Part shown: positions 1 to 8,717 of the stretch, one piece after another | Numbering within the stretch: position 1 is the first letter of the stretch | Layout of the letters: each line of letters starts with the position of its first letter | NCBI GenBank assembly: GCA_009780585.1 | Contig: WQZS01000002.1 | Span: forward strand, 124,001-188,000 | Reading direction: 5' to 3' | Source of the DNA: Defluviitaleaceae bacterium | GTDB taxonomy: Bacteria > Bacillota > Clostridia > Lachnospirales > WQUN01 | DNA length: 64,000 nucleotides | Program-made: the position numbers and the translations under genes | Notes under the pieces: generated by a model | Seen by the model: only the letters and a program-made list of their open reading frames with translations | Database searches by the model: none | What the model was told of the DNA's origin: nothing

Positions 1-1235
1 CCGGTAACGACAATAGGATTGCTGGGGACAACACGGGTCGCCACACCGCTCCCGTCCCTTTCAACCTCGCGCCATTGCGGCGGGGAAGCGGGATCCGTCG
101 AAAGGTTCATATTCACGACTTCTACCACGCGGTTGTTATTATTGGTGTCCACAAAGGTCATAACATTGCGGATGAGGGGAGGGTTGGAATAGGGGTTGAC
201 GGCAAAAGTAGCCGGTTCCGGTCTTGTACTGAAGCTGTGGTACCGCCAGCCGCCCGCATCGGTATAATCAGTCCAAAGCTGCATCGGGAAAGGTAATACG
301 CGGTCAAAGGTTATAGGTGCAAACCCCGGATTTGGTGCGCTAAATTCGGACAATGCGCTTACCAGGTTCCGGTTAAGTTGAAAAGTATTATTATCACCGC
401 TTGCAAAGCCCAACATTGATAGTGCGCAAGACCGGATTAAACTTCCCGCTTCTGTCCTCGTTGTGGTGCCGGCGGTGAGCGTTATTACGTCTCTTATATT
501 ATTACTTGTATCTTTGTCATAATTACTGCTAAAAACAAATTGATTTGTAATGGTGTTAAATTTAACCACCACGCGCTGGTTATCAAGTACATCCGGGGGA
601 AGCGGATTTGTATTTAACTGGGGAGAAAAACGTTCCCTTAGTTGGCGGTTGATTTCATCCTCGACAGTAGCACCGATTGTAGACGCATTCCTTAGATCAA
701 CACCATTAACCCCATCCCTCAGGGTAATCGTTACGTTATTGCCATTTAGGTTTAAATTGAAGTTAAAATCGACACCCGTCCAACTCCAATCGGCCGGAGT
801 CGTAAGCATCGCGCCCGTAAGCGTACCGTCACTTACTGTTGTGCCGCGGATGGTGACCGGCGTTGCGGGGTTGTCTACTTTAACTTCAAAACGCCCCGGC
901 GTTGCAGTCATACCCGCACGCACCGTAAGCGCGCTTGAATTGACACCGCTTGGCCCCGTTACCGTTGAGCGCATGGTGTTAAACGACGAATTGATTAAAT
1001 CCGAGCTGGAAAGGTTACCAAGCCGTGAAGCGTTTGCAATACTCAATTGCTGTACTTGAAAATCCCTTAACCAATCCGAAGCGGTGCGGAAATGATCCTG
1101 CCGCCATTCCACCAATTGCCTGCGTTGAGTAAACCGATTAAGGCGCATGCTTTCGGCACGCATCATCTGTTGTACCATGCTGTTCGTATCCATACCCGAA
1201 AACAAACCACCGAAACGTATCTGACTGGTAAACAT
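1..1235 (-). CDS. fliD: Flagellar hook-associated protein 2 (filament cap FliD), C-terminus cut by window edge
   Basis: The N-terminus starts with a GGLFSGMDTNSMVQQMM segment followed by a hydrophilic helix. This is the FliD signature (short N-terminal coiled coil after a G-L-x-S-G-M-D turn). FliD caps the growing flagellar filament and helps flagellin fold at the tip. About 411 codons are visible, rich in Asn and Thr, with beta-strand-like segments as in the D2/D3 domains; the C-terminal coiled coil lies outside the window. The start is the ATG ending at 1235, with only a weak GGGTGA upstream. A sigma-D-like promoter lies just upstream. It is co-oriented with the flagellin gene 33 kb away, so the intervening glycan genes look like an insertion between two filament genes. 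Confidence 0.9.
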   Translation of the reverse strand, partial: MFTSQIRFGGLFSGMDTNSMVQQMMRAESMRLNRFTQRRQLVEWRQDHFRTASDWLRDFQVQQLSIANASRLGNLSSSDLINSSFNTMRSTVTGPSGVNSSALTVRAGMTATPGRFEVKVDNPATPVTIRGTTVSDGTLTGAMLTTPADWSWTGVDFNFNLNLNGNNVTITLRDGVNGVDLRNASTIGATVEDEINRQLRERFSPQLNTNPLPPDVLDNQRVVVKFNTITNQFVFSSNYDKDTSNNIRDVITLTAGTTTRTEAGSLIRSCALSMLGFASGDNNTFQLNRNLVSALSEFSAPNPGFAPITFDRVLPFPMQLWTDYTDAGGWRYHSFSTRPEPATFAVNPYSNPPLIRNVMTFVDTNNNNRVVEVVNMNLSTDPASPPQWREVERDGSGVATRVVPSNPIVVT

Positions 1236-1271
1236 TAAATCACCCGATTTTTATATATTTCTTCATTTTTA

Positions 1272-1298
1272 TTATCGTCATTAATTGGGTTGGGATTA
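1272..1298 (-). promoter_or_regulatory. Candidate sigma-D (sigma-28) promoter of fliD
   Basis: On the minus strand TAAT, a 15-nt spacer and GACGATAA differ from the consensus TAAA-N15-GCCGATAA at two positions. The spacing equals that of the flagellin promoter in this window, and it lies about 40 nt upstream of the fliD start. Confidence 0.55.
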
Positions 1299-1429
1299 AG
1301 TTTTAAATTCCGCATGATATTAAAATTGTGTTATTTTTACTTTTATGCTTATTTTTATAATTATGCGTAATTTTTTGCAACATTTTAATTTGACAAAATC
1401 TTAGAAAATGTCTGAACAAATGCAGAAAT

Positions 1430-1679
1430 TTTTCCTGTATTCTCCGCTCAAGTCAAAGGGCATCTCCCTGACGGACAGCACTATTCGGCGTGCAAACGGT
1501 AGCCCCGTCCCTGCCCCGCTCTTGTGCCAAGCTCCCGATGCGGACTTCTCCCGGGCTTATCGACTCGCGAACGGTTGGCCAACCAGAGTCACCCCACAGG
1601 TATGCATTTAGGGTACCCCCCTGTACTTTTCTACGACGCAGCCAAAAACAACCGAATAAACGAAGAAAGGAGGAGAAGT
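1430..1679 (+). other. GC-rich, hairpin-rich leader before the DUF1659/DUF2922 pair
   Basis: Within the gene-free stretch 1236-1679, the part up to about 1430 is very AT-rich and then turns abruptly GC-rich. The GC-rich part contains several self-complementary pieces: GACGG (1470-1474) with CCGTC (1505-1509) enclosing GCAC/GTGC (1478-1481/1490-1493), a perfect 12-bp palindrome GGTTGGCCAACC (1573-1584), and ACAGG/CCTGT (about 1596-1600 and 1620-1624). Short open frames on both strands lack ribosome binding sites and family signatures. It may be a structured 5' leader or small RNA. It was not recognised as any known riboswitch. Confidence 0.35.
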
Positions 1680-1874
1680 ATGGCAGAATTAAAAGCCATC
1701 TCCGCAGCTTTGCGTATCTCAAATAATGAGAAGACGCGGGTTTGCTCTGTGCCTAACGTGGCACACGACGTTGCGGCGTTGACCGTAGCTAATTTTGTGG
1801 ATGCAGTGGAAACGATTTATAACAACAACCCCTGCACCGCAAGGCTTAACATCGCCTTGGAAGTTGTAAGATAA
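1680..1874 (+). CDS. DUF1659-like small protein
   Basis: A 64-residue protein starts MAELKAISAALRIS and ends in a short beta-strand. Length, N-terminal strand pattern and the gene after it fit the DUF1659 family, small Bacillota proteins of unknown function commonly encoded next to a DUF2922 gene. The start is fixed by a strong GAAAGGAGG six bases before the ATG at 1680; an upstream extension to 1524 would run through the structured leader. It is probably cotranscribed with the next gene, 37 nt away. The family call rests on resemblance and neighbourhood. Confidence 0.7.
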   Translation: MAELKAISAALRISNNEKTRVCSVPNVAHDVAALTVANFVDAVETIYNNNPCTARLNIALEVVR

Positions 1875-1911
1875 CAACACCCCATTAAAAATGAAAGGAG
1901 GTGAAACGAAC

Positions 1912-2121
1912 ATGACACATTATTCAATGGTGTTTAACACCCTGTCGGGGTCGCGCCGTTCGCTGCGCATCATCAACCCCAACCCCAACTTGCCCGTGGA
2001 AACGATATCCGCCGCTGTCGATAAAATGATAGCCAACGATATATTCGATCCGGCTAAGAGCGGCTTGGACAGCTTGAACAGAATGGAACTCACAACCATT
2101 TCAACGACTGCGATATTGTAA
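1912..2121 (+). CDS. DUF2922 family small protein
   Basis: A 69-residue protein: strand (YSMVFNTLSG), strand (SLRIINPNPN), then a helix with the pattern V-x-x-A-V-D-K-M-I-x-N-D-I-F, and a final strand. This is the usual DUF2922 layout (T-I-x-x-x-M-x-x-I-I-x-x-N-I-F). Function is unknown. The start at 1912 is set by AAAGGAGGTG ending about 8 bases upstream; an in-frame ATG at 1891 lies in front of that site and is unlikely. It is second of two genes and ends in front of a strong terminator. Confidence 0.75.
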   Translation: MTHYSMVFNTLSGSRRSLRIINPNPNLPVETISAAVDKMIANDIFDPAKSGLDSLNRMELTTISTTAIL

Positions 2122-2128
2122 CAACACT

Positions 2129-2170
2129 ACGCGCCCCGGGTGAAATAAAATCCACCCGGGGCGCGTTTTC
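2129..2170 (+). terminator. Rho-independent terminator after the DUF2922 gene
   Basis: GCGCCCCGGGTG (2131-2142) pairs perfectly with CACCCGGGGCGC (2153-2164) around a 10-nt loop. The stem extends by two more pairs at its base and is followed by a short T run. It insulates the small gene pair from the glycan operon. Confidence 0.9.
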
Positions 2171-2179
2171 TATGGCTTG

Positions 2180-2207
2180 TTGATAAAACAGGCCAAAGTG
2201 GTATAAT
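2180..2207 (+). promoter_or_regulatory. Sigma-A-type promoter of the rightward glycan operon
   Basis: TTGATA (2180-2185), a 16-nt spacer and a perfect TATAAT (2202-2207), directly after the terminator and about 40 nt before the first gene. No other promoter of this quality was seen within the next 20 kb of tightly packed genes. Confidence 0.7.
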
Positions 2208-2247
2208 AAAAAATGAACTGTAAAACAAAATCGGGAGTTGCGTCCAA

Positions 2248-4740
2248 ATGAGGAAGCACCACCAACGCCAGCTCTTAACATTGTTGCAAACCGTCCGCGA
2301 GGCACAAAATAAAAATAAATACGACATCGCCCAGGAAGGTGCGTTAGCCGCTTGTGATTTCATCGACCAAGAAAAAGGCGAGGGAACCCAAACCGTAGCC
2401 CGATTGGAAGAACATTGCGAATTGTTATTCAAAGTACATAACGGGGAAGCAAACCCCAAACTGTTAAATAAATCCCTTAATGATATAGAACGGCTTGTCA
2501 GGTTGGAATTGACCCCCACCCGTATAGAGGTTGCTTTCATTAGTTACAAAGCCGCCATGTCCGACGCGCTGGAAACCATTTATTTGGCCGCCAAGGACGA
2601 CCCCGATTGTGATGCCTATTGGATACCCGTCCCCTACTACGGCAAAAATACCGACGGCACGCACGGGGAGATGCACTACGAAGGCGCGGATTGCTACGGC
2701 CCCCAATTTGAAATTACCGATTGGCAAATGTATGATATGGAAGCCCGCCGGCCTGATGTCGTCTTTACCTTTTACCCCTATGATAACCACAATGTGGCCA
2801 CAAGCATCCATCCGGATTATTATTGCGAACGTATGCACAGCCTTACGGATACGCTGGTATATGTTCCTTACTTTGTGGTGGAAAACGCCGCAGATATATC
2901 CCTAAAGAACAGCCCTGTATTCATCAATGTCGCTTTGCGCTACGCTTCATATATTATCGTACAGTCGGAAAAGGAAAAACAAGAGGTCATCCGGCTATAC
3001 CGTAAGTTTAAAGAAGCAAACCCCAATACGGTAAATGTCGGCAATCTCGATAAAAAGTTGTTACCGCTGGGCTCGCCAAAACTTGATAAAAATTTTCCCT
3101 CTTTCCCCGTTCCCGATGAATGGACGCGTATAATAAATAACAGGAAGGTTATATTTTACAACACCGGACACAGAAACGAAAATGTTTCAGAATATCTAAA
3201 AAAGCTCCGTTCGGTACTTGCCTTCTTCCGCACACGGACAGATATCGCCCTACTTTGGCGGCCCCATCCCTTGACTGGTATTTTATACAAATCAAGGCTG
3301 CCCGAACGGTATGCCGAATACATGCAAATTGTAAACGAATATAAAAGCCAAAGTTGGGGTATATATGACGACACACCTGATTTGCATCGGGCCATTGCCC
3401 TAAGTGACACCTATTACGGGTGTGATTCTTCTGTTGTATCCCTGTATAAACAAACGGGAAAGCTTATAATGTTAGAAAATATACATATAAAAAATGGTTT
3501 CGGAGATAAACGAATAAATAATATTTTAAGATTTTCCGGCATATATGACGATGGCAACCATTATTGGGTAAGCGCGTCGGGATTTAACGCTTTGTTCAAA
3601 ATAGATAGAACTACCCTAGCCGCTAAGTATATGGGTAGCTTCCCCGGTGCGCCTGTGTATGATTCATCGTTAAATGTTTTATATAACGCAGTGAACGAAT
3701 ACAAAGGCAAACTTTATTTCGCGCCCGTTACCGCTTCACAAATAGGTGTTTACGATTTAAACGACGGTTCGTTTTCAACCCTTCCCTTAAAAATTGCATA
3801 CAATAGAATTAACAATCCATTGTTTACCTGTATACTTACCGTAGATAATGGGTTATTCTTTATACCCAATTCCTACCCTGCCATCGTTTTTTACGATGTA
3901 TATATTAATGAATTAAAGTATTATGATGATTGGCTTGAAGCATTAAACAAGCTATGCCGGCCAAATGTAAAAAACAAAATTACATCCATGAGGTACTTTA
4001 CCCCAACTGCCGCCTTGTCCCCCGATAATGAAACAATAATCCTTCCCTGTGGGAATACCGGTGCCGTGGCTGTATTTGATATTAAAAGCGGCACATCAAG
4101 GATATACAGCAAGCATCAACAGAATGGATATTGTGGTGTGGTTAGGGCTGTTAATGATTATTGGTTGATTAAGGTAAATGGTGACATAGAGATAACAAAC
4201 GACCCCGAAGGTAAAATCCGGGAAACCATACATCTTCCGGCGGATGACGAAGTAAAAAATGGGCAATACCGGTTTACATCGATTTTTTACTTTAATGGTA
4301 ATGTTTGGCTACTTCCCAACGGCGGGCGTGACACATACAAAATAAATTGCATTACAAAGGAGATCACACGGCTTGATAGTTTAATATGCGGTACCCATAT
4401 CGAGCCGTTCAATAATTTTTCATATTCTCGTGCGGTTCAGCGTGACGGCATGGTATCCACTTTATCTCAAAAGGATGGTGTTTTTAAGCAAATATCAACA
4501 ACCGGTGATATAATCCATAGCGCAGCTATTCATATATCCGATGAAGATATGTGTTGTTTAAAAAATAAGATAACAAAAGCAATTAATCCTCCGATGTATA
4601 ACGAGTGTCCGATTTTTACCCTTGATGATTTTATATATGCCTTAACCCTTCTTCCCAAAGAAAGACTTGAGGTGGGAAATAAAAACACAATTGGTTTTTC
4701 CATATACGATCATATAAAAACAACGTCAATGAAGGGATAA
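2248..4740 (+). CDS. TagF-like glycerophosphotransferase fused to a C-terminal propeller-like domain
   Basis: An 830-residue protein. Residues about 1-420 are closely related to the second TagF-like protein at 30730-32148 (both start MRKHHQ). They carry signatures of the CDP-glycerol:poly(glycerophosphate) transferase family: the LWRPHPL loop and the downstream DTPDLHRAI and YYGCDSSVV segments that form the GT-B donor site. From about residue 430 on, the chain is all-beta with repeated hydrophobic strands and Asn/Gly turns, resembling a WD40- or NHL-like propeller. TagD follows 6 nt downstream and would supply CDP-glycerol. It likely transfers glycerol-phosphate, or another CDP-activated group, to the flagellar glycan. 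No signal peptide or membrane span was seen, so it acts in the cytoplasm. Confidence 0.75.
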   Translation: MRKHHQRQLLTLLQTVREAQNKNKYDIAQEGALAACDFIDQEKGEGTQTVARLEEHCELLFKVHNGEANPKLLNKSLNDIERLVRLELTPTRIEVAFISYKAAMSDALETIYLAAKDDPDCDAYWIPVPYYGKNTDGTHGEMHYEGADCYGPQFEITDWQMYDMEARRPDVVFTFYPYDNHNVATSIHPDYYCERMHSLTDTLVYVPYFVVENAADISLKNSPVFINVALRYASYIIVQSEKEKQEVIRLYRKFKEANPNTVNVGNLDKKLLPLGSPKLDKNFPSFPVPDEWTRIINNRKVIFYNTGHRNENVSEYLKKLRSVLAFFRTRTDIALLWRPHPLTGILYKSRLPERYAEYMQIVNEYKSQSWGIYDDTPDLHRAIALSDTYYGCDSSVVSLYKQTGKLIMLENIHIKNGFGDKRINNILRFSGIYDDGNHYWVSASGFNALFKIDRTTLAAKYMGSFPGAPVYDSSLNVLYNAVNEYKGKLYFAPVTASQIGVYDLNDGSFSTLPLKIAYNRINNPLFTCILTVDNGLFFIPNSYPAIVFYDVYINELKYYDDWLEALNKLCRPNVKNKITSMRYFTPTAALSPDNETIILPCGNTGAVAVFDIKSGTSRIYSKHQQNGYCGVVRAVNDYWLIKVNGDIEITNDPEGKIRETIHLPADDEVKNGQYRFTSIFYFNGNVWLLPNGGRDTYKINCITKEITRLDSLICGTHIEPFNNFSYSRAVQRDGMVSTLSQKDGVFKQISTTGDIIHSAAIHISDEDMCCLKNKITKAINPPMYNECPIFTLDDFIYALTLLPKERLEVGNKNTIGFSIYDHIKTTSMKG

Positions 4741-4746
4741 AACCGT

Positions 4747-5169
4747 ATGAAACGAATCATAACCTACGGTACCTTCGATTTACTGCATTACGGCCATATT
4801 TATTTACTCAGCCGTGCCAAGGCTTTGGGGGATTATCTTATTGTGGTCTTGTCGGAGGATGAATTTAACGAAAAAGAAAAGTATAAAAGAACCTATTTCA
4901 ATTATAACGAGCGTAAAAAACTATTGGAAGCCGTACGCCATGTAGATTTAATTATCCCCGAAAAATGCTGGGAACAAAAAATAACCGACATACAGCTCTA
5001 TCAAGCGGACGTGTTTGTTATGGGTGATGATTGGGAAGGTAAGTTTGACTACTTAAAGCCATACTGCGAGGTTGTATACTTGCCCCGAACGGAAACGATA
5101 TCGACCACGCAAATTATTTCGGACATTTCAAACGGCGGTTATGGACGGTGCATACAATTCCCTTCATAG
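4747..5169 (+). CDS. tagD: Glycerol-3-phosphate cytidylyltransferase
   Basis: A 140-residue protein of the usual TagD length. GTFDLLHYGH (residues 8-17) holds the HxGH nucleotide-binding motif, and RTETISTT (114-121) is the second cytidylyltransferase signature. It makes CDP-glycerol from CTP and sn-glycerol 3-phosphate in the cytoplasm. It sits right after the TagF-like transferase, which suggests that the pair adds glycerophosphate to the glycan rather than building wall teichoic acid. No other wall teichoic acid genes are present here. Confidence 0.93.
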   Translation: MKRIITYGTFDLLHYGHIYLLSRAKALGDYLIVVLSEDEFNEKEKYKRTYFNYNERKKLLEAVRHVDLIIPEKCWEQKITDIQLYQADVFVMGDDWEGKFDYLKPYCEVVYLPRTETISTTQIISDISNGGYGRCIQFPS

Positions 5170-5183
5170 GAGATTTGGAAAAT

Positions 5184-6125
5184 ATGTTATATCAAGCTTT
5201 TTTAACACACAACCAAAAACCCATAACAAAATGGCTTCATTATTTTCCTGTATACGAAAGGCATTTTAACCGGTTTATAAATCAATCCATTGTTTTTTGG
5301 GAAATTGGGGTTGCAAAGGGCGGTTCGCTGCAAATGTGGAAGCGATATTTTGGCCCTCTGGCGAAGATAATAGGGATTGATATACGCCCTGAATGCAAGA
5401 ATCATGAAGAAGACCAAATAACAGTGTGCGTAGGCGATTCCAAGGATACGGCTTTTTTACAAAAAATCATTGATGCCTACGGTTATCCGGATATAATATT
5501 GGACGATGGAAGCCATTTGATGAGTGATGTATGTGCGGCATTTAACTTCCTCTATGATAAAGTTACCAAAAACGGGGTGTATATGGTTGAAGACATGCAC
5601 ACTTCATATTGGGAAAAATTTGAGGGCGGGTTAAAAAAAGAAGGTACTTTTATAGAATTATGCAAATCCTTGGCAGACCACATGAATGCCCGTTATAACG
5701 GCTTACCCCGCTTGTTTGCTGAAACAACTTTCTCCATGTCATTTTATGATTCGATGGTAGTTTTTGAAAAATCCCGAATGCTTGATGAAAATATAAAAGC
5801 GATTAAAATGCCGGGGAATGAACCCGGGTTCGCACAGGGCCTGTATGATAAGGTAGTATTTTACGGATGTGGGCAATACTTGAGAGAATTGTTAAAAATT
5901 AAAGATTTGTATGTTACCCCCGACGAAATATGGGACGTAAACGCTGAAAATATAAATAAAAATAATATTTCGTTTTTATGTGATATTCCGCTTGTCAAAC
6001 CCGATTTTTGTGCCGCTAATAAAGAAAAAATAGCCGTTTTTATCACTGTGGCGGATGAGGCGGCAAGGCGTACAATTAAAAAAACTTTAAATGATTGCGG
6101 TTTTTTTAATATTTTTAACATTTGA
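5184..6125 (+). CDS. MycE-like sugar O-methyltransferase with C-terminal Rossmann-like extension
   Basis: A 313-residue protein. It has the SAM site FWEIGVAKGGSLQMW near residue 40, the acidic strand GIDIRPEC, and ILDDGSH (metal- and substrate-binding in MycE/TylE-type sugar O-methyltransferases), followed by VEDMHTSYW and TFIE. The C-terminal third starts with VVFYGCGQYLRELL, the same YGxG module found in the radical SAM proteins nearby. The start at 5184 follows TAGGAGA and matches the start of the paralogue at 17226. It presumably O-methylates a sugar of the flagellar glycan while nucleotide- or lipid-linked. The overall fold is clear; the position methylated is not predictable. Confidence 0.8.
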   Translation: MLYQAFLTHNQKPITKWLHYFPVYERHFNRFINQSIVFWEIGVAKGGSLQMWKRYFGPLAKIIGIDIRPECKNHEEDQITVCVGDSKDTAFLQKIIDAYGYPDIILDDGSHLMSDVCAAFNFLYDKVTKNGVYMVEDMHTSYWEKFEGGLKKEGTFIELCKSLADHMNARYNGLPRLFAETTFSMSFYDSMVVFEKSRMLDENIKAIKMPGNEPGFAQGLYDKVVFYGCGQYLRELLKIKDLYVTPDEIWDVNAENINKNNISFLCDIPLVKPDFCAANKEKIAVFITVADEAARRTIKKTLNDCGFFNIFNI

Positions 6126-6137
6126 GGTGTTTATATA

Positions 6138-7430
6138 ATGGATAGGCTGCATAAAATTTTTTACGGAGCGGGGCGTGAAGCTGCGTATAAATTGCCGGTG
6201 TGGGAGGCGAAAGGTATTTCACCCACATGCTTTACCGATGCAGACCAAAGCAAGCACTATACTAAGTTTATGGATATATATGGCGATTACACTCCGTATA
6301 ATATTTTACCCTTACAAGAAGCAATAAATAAATATCCGGATTATTTATTATATATATCGCTGACAAAATCAAGCTGGCGTGACATAACCGACTATTTGAT
6401 TGGTGCGGGCATCCCACAGGATAAAATCCGGTATACCGAACCTGTGGAATGGAGGAAGGGTTGCGCCCATTTGGGCACGTTTATGAATAATGACGCTAAT
6501 CTTCGCATATGTTTGTCTCCGTTATTGTTGGAAGGCTTGCATTGCGGTATTTCAGATAATATAGAAGATAATTTTACCAACTACTTTGATAACGTTACCA
6601 AGCGCATAAATGAGCTTAAAAGTGAACAGCTTACTTCTTGCGAAGGCTGTATTCATCTAAAATATGATTTTTGGAACACGCAAACCCCTAAAATCAATAC
6701 ATTGTTTTTTGGTTCCGTCCATGACGATTTTTGTAATTTCAAATGTCTTTATTGCGGAAAACATTTAAAAAACAATCATGAAGCACTTAGGCAAAGAGCG
6801 AAAAAAATAATTGAGACAATTAAGCATTATTGCAAAACAACTATAAACGGTACGGTAATGTTTGCAAATGGGGAACCGCTCCTTTCGTTTACAAACGGTG
6901 AATTTGATGAAATTATAAATTTGATAAAGTCTAATGGCTTGCGTATGCACATTGCCACAAACGCGTCTATATACAGCGAAGCCATGGCAGGTTCATTAAA
7001 GGAGGGCTTTGGCAGTATTGTCGTATCCATTGATGCGGGTACACAGAAAACATTCGCAAAGGTTAAAGGAAATGATTGTTTCGAAAAAGTCGTTGATAAC
7101 ATAGCGCAATATGCCGGTATCGCTCCGGGCGCAGTTTTTATTAAGTATATCCTTGTTGAAGGGGAAAACGACAACGAATATGATATTGATAATTTTATTT
7201 TAATACACGATAAATTAAATCTATCAACACCCGCAGCCTTATCATTTGCAATGGATTTTGAAAACTGTACCGCACCGCTTCCCCTTCCCGAACACAGCTT
7301 AACTATAGCTACATATTTTATACGGCTATGTAAGGAAAAGCAAAAAACCTATTCTATAGTATACGATTATTTGCATCTTAAAGACGTTGCATACCTACAA
7401 CAAGCATGTGAGACCGAATATGATGAATAA
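6138..7430 (+). CDS. Radical SAM protein with N-terminal YGAG Rossmann-like domain (copy 1)
   Basis: A 430-residue protein. Residues 7-120 form a Rossmann-like module (IFYGAGREAA, then CFTDAD), like the PglD_N-type domains of sugar enzymes. A CEGC pair at 168-171 precedes the radical SAM cluster C199-x3-C203-x2-C206. Motifs FANGEP and ATNAS and a VSIDAGT strand complete the partial TIM barrel. The reaction is unknown; radical SAM enzymes in glycan loci can deoxygenate, epimerise or rearrange sugars. It is strongly similar to the genes at 7420 and 19063. GAGGTG precedes the ATG, and it lies 12 nt after the methyltransferase gene. Confidence 0.85.
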   Translation: MDRLHKIFYGAGREAAYKLPVWEAKGISPTCFTDADQSKHYTKFMDIYGDYTPYNILPLQEAINKYPDYLLYISLTKSSWRDITDYLIGAGIPQDKIRYTEPVEWRKGCAHLGTFMNNDANLRICLSPLLLEGLHCGISDNIEDNFTNYFDNVTKRINELKSEQLTSCEGCIHLKYDFWNTQTPKINTLFFGSVHDDFCNFKCLYCGKHLKNNHEALRQRAKKIIETIKHYCKTTINGTVMFANGEPLLSFTNGEFDEIINLIKSNGLRMHIATNASIYSEAMAGSLKEGFGSIVVSIDAGTQKTFAKVKGNDCFEKVVDNIAQYAGIAPGAVFIKYILVEGENDNEYDIDNFILIHDKLNLSTPAALSFAMDFENCTAPLPLPEHSLTIATYFIRLCKEKQKTYSIVYDYLHLKDVAYLQQACETEYDE

Positions 7431-8715
7431 TGACATGCTTATTTTTTATGGTGCGGGGATATATGCCGCAATCAATTTGCCGATGTGGGAAGCTAAAGGC
7501 TTAACCCCTTTGTGTTTTGCTGATGCAGATACAAGAAAGCATTATACAAAATTGATGGATATATTCGGCGGGTATACCCCCTATGACATACTGCCGTTAC
7601 AAGAAGCAATAAATCGTTATCCCAATTACCACATATATGTAACCGTAGCCCGGGATAAGTTAACAGAGGTTACAAATTATTTAATGGATAAGCAAATACC
7701 ACAGGAAAGAATTAAATACATGGATTCGCTTGAATTAAGATATGGGTGCCATTCATTGGGGCGCGTTTTTCAATGTTGGGGAAGTGCTTTTAAGGTTTGT
7801 GCCAATGCGTACCGCCCCGAAGGTCTTTTTAGTGAAGGAACAATGAAAGCCGGCGACAATTTTAATATGCATAAAATTTTGGTTGAAAATAGAATAAATA
7901 CTTTAAGAGCAAACAAGAGCGCCTCATGTGAAGGTTGCCGTTATTTGGAAAAGAATTTTTGGGAAAGCACTGTACCCCAAATTGATTTAATTACCATAAG
8001 CTCGATACAAGGTAGCGATTGGTGTAATTTTAAATGCATTTATTGCGAAACATATCCAAAGCCCGAAAATAAAGCACACCGGCAAAGGTTTTCAGCGGTT
8101 ATGGATACATTAACGAACTTTATCGGGGTGTCAAAAAAAGGAAAGATAAATATTGCCAGTGGCGAACCGGTCATTAACTTCACCCCATTACAACTAAAAA
8201 AAATAATAGAATTGGTACGAAGTAACGACAGACAAATTAATTTTGCTACAAACGCTTCTTTATACAGCACCGCTATAGCCGAAGCGTTAACAGAGGGGTT
8301 TGCAACCATTACCATCAGCATTGACGCGGGAATGAGGGAAACATTTTACAAAGTAAGGGGTGTGGACTGCTTCGAAAAAGTGATAAAAAACATTAAACGT
8401 TATGCCCAAAGCAATAAAAACGCAGTGATTATTAAATACATTGTACTAACGGGTTTGAACGATAACGAAACGGATATAAATGGTTTTTTGGATATTGCAA
8501 CGGAGCTTAACCTGCCAACACCCATAACAATTACGGGGATGTATAATGCTATCAGCTTGGAACCGGCAACGCCCCTTCCTGAAAAGACCTTGCTGGCTGT
8601 TGAATACCTGTTGAAACAATGCAAGAAAAGGGGGTTGGAATACAACTTAATCAAAAATGAATATTTTACAACGGATGATATAGAAATAATAAAAAATTTT
8701 GAAGAGAGGTATTAA
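7420..8715 (+). CDS. Radical SAM protein with N-terminal YGAG Rossmann-like domain (copy 2)
   Basis: About 431 residues and a close paralogue of the previous gene along its whole length: IFYGAGIYAA, MWEAKGLTP, DADTRKHYTK and ILPLQEAIN align in the first 70 residues. It has the CEGC pair and a cluster C202-x3-C206-x2-C209 (CNFKCIYC), then ASGEP and ATNAS. The start is uncertain: ATGATG at 7420-7425 overlaps the upstream stop codon, suggesting translational coupling; an upstream ATG at 7387 would overlap far into the previous gene. The tandem duplication suggests two related steps, or two substrates, in one pathway. Confidence 0.85.
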   Translation: MMNNDMLIFYGAGIYAAINLPMWEAKGLTPLCFADADTRKHYTKLMDIFGGYTPYDILPLQEAINRYPNYHIYVTVARDKLTEVTNYLMDKQIPQERIKYMDSLELRYGCHSLGRVFQCWGSAFKVCANAYRPEGLFSEGTMKAGDNFNMHKILVENRINTLRANKSASCEGCRYLEKNFWESTVPQIDLITISSIQGSDWCNFKCIYCETYPKPENKAHRQRFSAVMDTLTNFIGVSKKGKINIASGEPVINFTPLQLKKIIELVRSNDRQINFATNASLYSTAIAEALTEGFATITISIDAGMRETFYKVRGVDCFEKVIKNIKRYAQSNKNAVIIKYIVLTGLNDNETDINGFLDIATELNLPTPITITGMYNAISLEPATPLPEKTLLAVEYLLKQCKKRGLEYNLIKNEYFTTDDIEIIKNFEERY

Positions 8716-8717
8716 TC

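Noticed and set aside
1430-1650. Cyclic di-GMP riboswitch before the small gene pair
   Set aside because: The conserved GEMM elements (GCAAACC with the paired tetraloop receptor) could not be placed, although a GCAAACGG is present.
1408-1726. Overlapping short open frames on both strands before the DUF1659 gene
   Set aside because: They have no start signals or family features, and their high GC content is better explained by RNA structure.
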